Assembly (NCBI GenBank): GCA_025148965.1
Contig: CP102273.1
Coordinates: 992,001 to 1,056,000 of the forward strand
Direction of reading: 5' to 3'
Source: Intestinibacter bartlettii
GTDB lineage: Bacteria > Bacillota > Clostridia > Peptostreptococcales > Peptostreptococcaceae
DNA: 64,000 nt
Position numbers and translations under genes: made by a program. Below, piece after piece: positions 62,384 to 64,000 of the stretch (position 1 is its first letter; the number at the start of each line of letters is the position of its first letter). Under the pieces are notes generated by a model. It was not told the DNA's origin and did not search any database. It saw only the letters and a program-made list of their open reading frames with translations.

Positions 62384-63406
62384 ATGATTTGTAAAAATTG
62401 TGGAAAAAATAATACAGAGGGAGTACCTTATTGCGCTTATTGTGGAAAACCTCTTAACATCCAAGATGATATGTATAATCCACAACCTACAGATAAAAAA
62501 GATTCTTCTAAAAATACAATAAAGATAATAACTATAATAGTTTCAATATTTTTAGTTCTTGGAGGAGGATTTCTACTATTTAAGGACCAATTATTTGGTG
62601 ATGATGTTTCTATAGAAAAAATAAATATAGAGGGAAATTATGAAATGGATGGAGAAACATATGTATTTGGTGTAAATAAAACAATAGTAATCGATCCAGA
62701 AATAAAATCATCAAAAGACAATGTGAAACTAAGATATGAAATAGAAGACAGTGGTGTTGCAAGTATTATGAAATTAGATAATAAATGTAGCATTATCGGA
62801 AATAATCCACAACAAACAAAATTAAATATATACAATAATGATGAATTTTTGGAATCAATTAAAATTTCATTCAAAAATGAAGATATATCAAGTAGTAAAA
62901 ATGATGTAAATAATGTTGTAAATAACACTACAAATAATAATACAGTTAACAATAATACTACTAATAATTACAATAACAACGATAAAAATAACAAACAAAG
63001 CTCTTCAGATGAAGATTCAAATATTCCATTAGAAGATTTGACTTATTTTATGTCATGTTATTTTAGTAATTATCAAAATGCAATTAATTACGGTAATTTT
63101 AGTGAGATAAGTGGATCACTAACAAGCAATGGAGCATTATATAGAGAACTTAAAAAATCAGTTCCACGCACATACGACAAAGGTATAATAATACAACTTA
63201 GAGCATGCAATAAAGTTAAAGCAAGAAAAGTATCTAGTGGAGTATATAGTATAACTTACACTGTTGATTGGGAAATATACAATCCTAATGAAAATACCTA
63301 TAGACTGCAAAGAGAATATGCAGATTATATAATATATAAATCAGGAGGAACCTGTAAATTAGATAGATTAGAAAATTGGGAAATATTAAGTAAAGAATAT
63401 TTTTAA
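62384..63406 (+). CDS. zinc-ribbon, single-helix membrane protein with exported domain (TcaA/YvbJ-like)
   Basis: A 340-residue protein. An N-terminal zinc ribbon (Cys3, Cys6, Cys17, Cys20 in MICKNCGKNN and CAYCGKPL) faces the cytoplasm. A membrane helix at about 47-66 is followed by an outside domain, an Asn/Thr-rich linker (about 175-205), and a C-terminal domain of about 125 residues that looks NTF2-like. This order is that of TcaA/YvbJ-type proteins, some linked to cell-wall stress and glycopeptide response. Function here is not known. It ends the FHA gene cluster at a terminator. Confidence 0.72.
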   Translation: MICKNCGKNNTEGVPYCAYCGKPLNIQDDMYNPQPTDKKDSSKNTIKIITIIVSIFLVLGGGFLLFKDQLFGDDVSIEKINIEGNYEMDGETYVFGVNKTIVIDPEIKSSKDNVKLRYEIEDSGVASIMKLDNKCSIIGNNPQQTKLNIYNNDEFLESIKISFKNEDISSSKNDVNNVVNNTTNNNTVNNNTTNNYNNNDKNNKQSSSDEDSNIPLEDLTYFMSCYFSNYQNAINYGNFSEISGSLTSNGALYRELKKSVPRTYDKGIIIQLRACNKVKARKVSSGVYSITYTVDWEIYNPNENTYRLQREYADYIIYKSGGTCKLDRLENWEILSKEYF

Positions 63407-63424
63407 TAAACATCATAACAACAA

Positions 63425-63460
63425 TCTTCAAGGAGATTATAATCCTTGGAGATTTTTTTT
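63425..63460 (+). terminator. terminator after the zinc-ribbon cluster
   Basis: TCTTCAAGGA (63425-63434) pairs with TCCTTGGAGA (63443-63452) with one G-U pair, followed by eight Ts. Confidence 0.85.
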
Positions 63461-63472
63461 GCATATATCAAC

Positions 63473-63529
63473 TTGACAAAGTGTATATGAGAGTATATAT
63501 TGTATATATAAGATATATACAATATATAC
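63473..63529 (+). promoter_or_regulatory. promoter and palindromic operator of the GntR-ABC operon
   Basis: TTGACA (63473-63478), 17 bases, TATATT (63496-63501). Over the -10 box and start lies a perfect inverted repeat, GTATATATTGTATATAT (63493-63509) with its complement at 63513-63529 and a 3-base spacer. A dimeric repressor there would shut the promoter. The gene behind it encodes a GntR regulator. Confidence 0.75.
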
Positions 63530-63546
63530 ATGAGAGGAGTGAAAAA

Positions 63547-63921
63547 GTGCAAATAATAATAAGCAACAATAGCGATAAACCGATATACGAACAAATCACA
63601 ACACAGATAAAAAATATGATTATAAGTGGAGAATTGAAACCAGGAGATGCACTGCCATCGATGAGGTTTTTGGCGAAGGAATTACATATCAGTGTAATAA
63701 CAACAAAGAGAGCATATGAAGAGTTAGAACGAGGCGGATTTATATATTCAGTTGTTGGTAAAGGAAGCTTTGTAAAAAGCACAAATATGGAACTCCTTAA
63801 AGAAGAAAAATTAAGACTTATAGAAGAATATCTATCAAAAGCAGTAGATGAAGCTAAAAAATGTTCAATAGATTATGAAGAGATAGAGTCGATTTTAAGA
63901 CTTTTATATGAAGAATATTAA
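63547..63921 (+). CDS. GntR family regulator, YtrA type
   Basis: A 124-residue regulator. The winged helix is at about 10-75 (PIYEQITTQIKNMIISGELK, then LPSMRFLAKELHISVITTKR). Only a short helical tail follows, as in the YtrA subfamily, whose members repress ABC transporter operons in which they are the first gene. The start is GTG 63547, five bases after GAGGAGTGA. An ABC ATPase gene begins 33 bases after its stop, which fits that role. Confidence 0.92.
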   Translation: MQIIISNNSDKPIYEQITTQIKNMIISGELKPGDALPSMRFLAKELHISVITTKRAYEELERGGFIYSVVGKGSFVKSTNMELLKEEKLRLIEEYLSKAVDEAKKCSIDYEEIESILRLLYEEY

Positions 63922-63954
63922 TAAAACGACTAAATAAGTTGGGAGGAGATTACT

Positions 63955-64000
63955 ATGACATATGCAATAGAAGTGAATAACCTTAATAAGATTTATGATG
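63955..64000 (+). CDS. ABC transporter ATP-binding protein, N-terminus (partial)
   Basis: Only the first 15 codons are in the window: MTYAIEVNNLNKIYD, the usual first strand of an ABC ATPase. GGGAGGAG lies eight bases before ATG 63955. Position after a YtrA-type GntR gene supports the call. The gene runs past the end of the window. Confidence 0.7.
   Translation, partial: MTYAIEVNNLNKIYD

Overview
The window is low-GC (about 28-30 %), gene-dense bacterial DNA with strong purine-rich ribosome binding sites, U-tract terminators, and T-box and FMN riboswitch regulation. The gene set (formate-tetrahydrofolate ligase, ferredoxins, a bifurcating-type NADH/NADPH/ferredoxin complex, AGCS alanine carrier, TrkAH, clustered riboflavin genes, cysteine-insert acetolactate synthase) points to an anaerobic Clostridia member, most likely Peptostreptococcaceae (Clostridioides, Paraclostridium, Romboutsia or Terrisporobacter relatives). 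That placement is inference from protein style, not a database result. It reads as ordinary chromosome: I saw no rRNA, tRNA, insertion sequence, prophage or CRISPR array.

Layout. 1-7.4 kb: end of a PEP/pyruvate-binding protein, fhs with a candidate Crp/Fnr site upstream, a Crp/Fnr regulator, a DbpA-like helicase, a small unknown protein and an alanine carrier. 7.4-16 kb: a four-cluster ferredoxin, a methyltransferase, cardiolipin synthase, a GNAT/Nif11-like pair, a CntK-like racemase, and a PspA-zinc ribbon-SPFH membrane-stress cluster. 16-20 kb: ilvN, a broken ilvB and its T-box leader, then an aminotransferase. 20-26.5 kb: trkA-trkH, a winged-helix protein, a candidate small RNA, and small unknown genes. 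26.5-30.5 kb: FMN riboswitch followed by ribD-ribE-ribBA-ribH. 30.5-33.3 kb: a phosphoesterase/DprA-like pair and a membrane protein. 33.8-39.7 kb: a three-gene Stn-type transhydrogenase operon. 40-44 kb: a HlyC/CorC protein, ilvA and an unknown protein. 44-49 kb: a MarR regulator and the heterodimeric ABC exporter it probably controls. 49-53.9 kb: HAD, helicase, YitT, HTH and CPBP genes. 54.1-58.7 kb: an aromatic amino acid operon, pheA-aroF-aroF-tyrA. 58.7-64 kb: a decayed FAH fragment, an NlpC/P60 hydrolase, a degenerate LCP protein, an FHA/zinc-ribbon membrane cluster and a GntR-ABC operon running off the end.

Most interesting points. (1) The aromatic operon is preceded by an unlisted 44-codon leader peptide with 13 aromatic residues in a 19-residue stretch, followed by mutually exclusive antiterminator and terminator helices. 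This is the layout of ribosome-mediated attenuation, which is unusual in Firmicutes, where T-boxes normally do this job. (2) ilvB carries one in-frame TAA where the family has HEQ; the change turns a near-palindrome into a perfect 22-base palindrome, as quasipalindrome-templated mutation would. (3) Two tandem DAHP synthases have divergent N-terminal regulatory regions but about 419 bases of exact nucleotide identity in the catalytic part, which suggests gene conversion. (4) A perfect palindrome lies at -41.5 from the inferred fhs start site, next to a Crp/Fnr gene. (5) A two-hairpin RNA candidate shows CCCUC in both loops, complementary to Shine-Dalgarno sequences.
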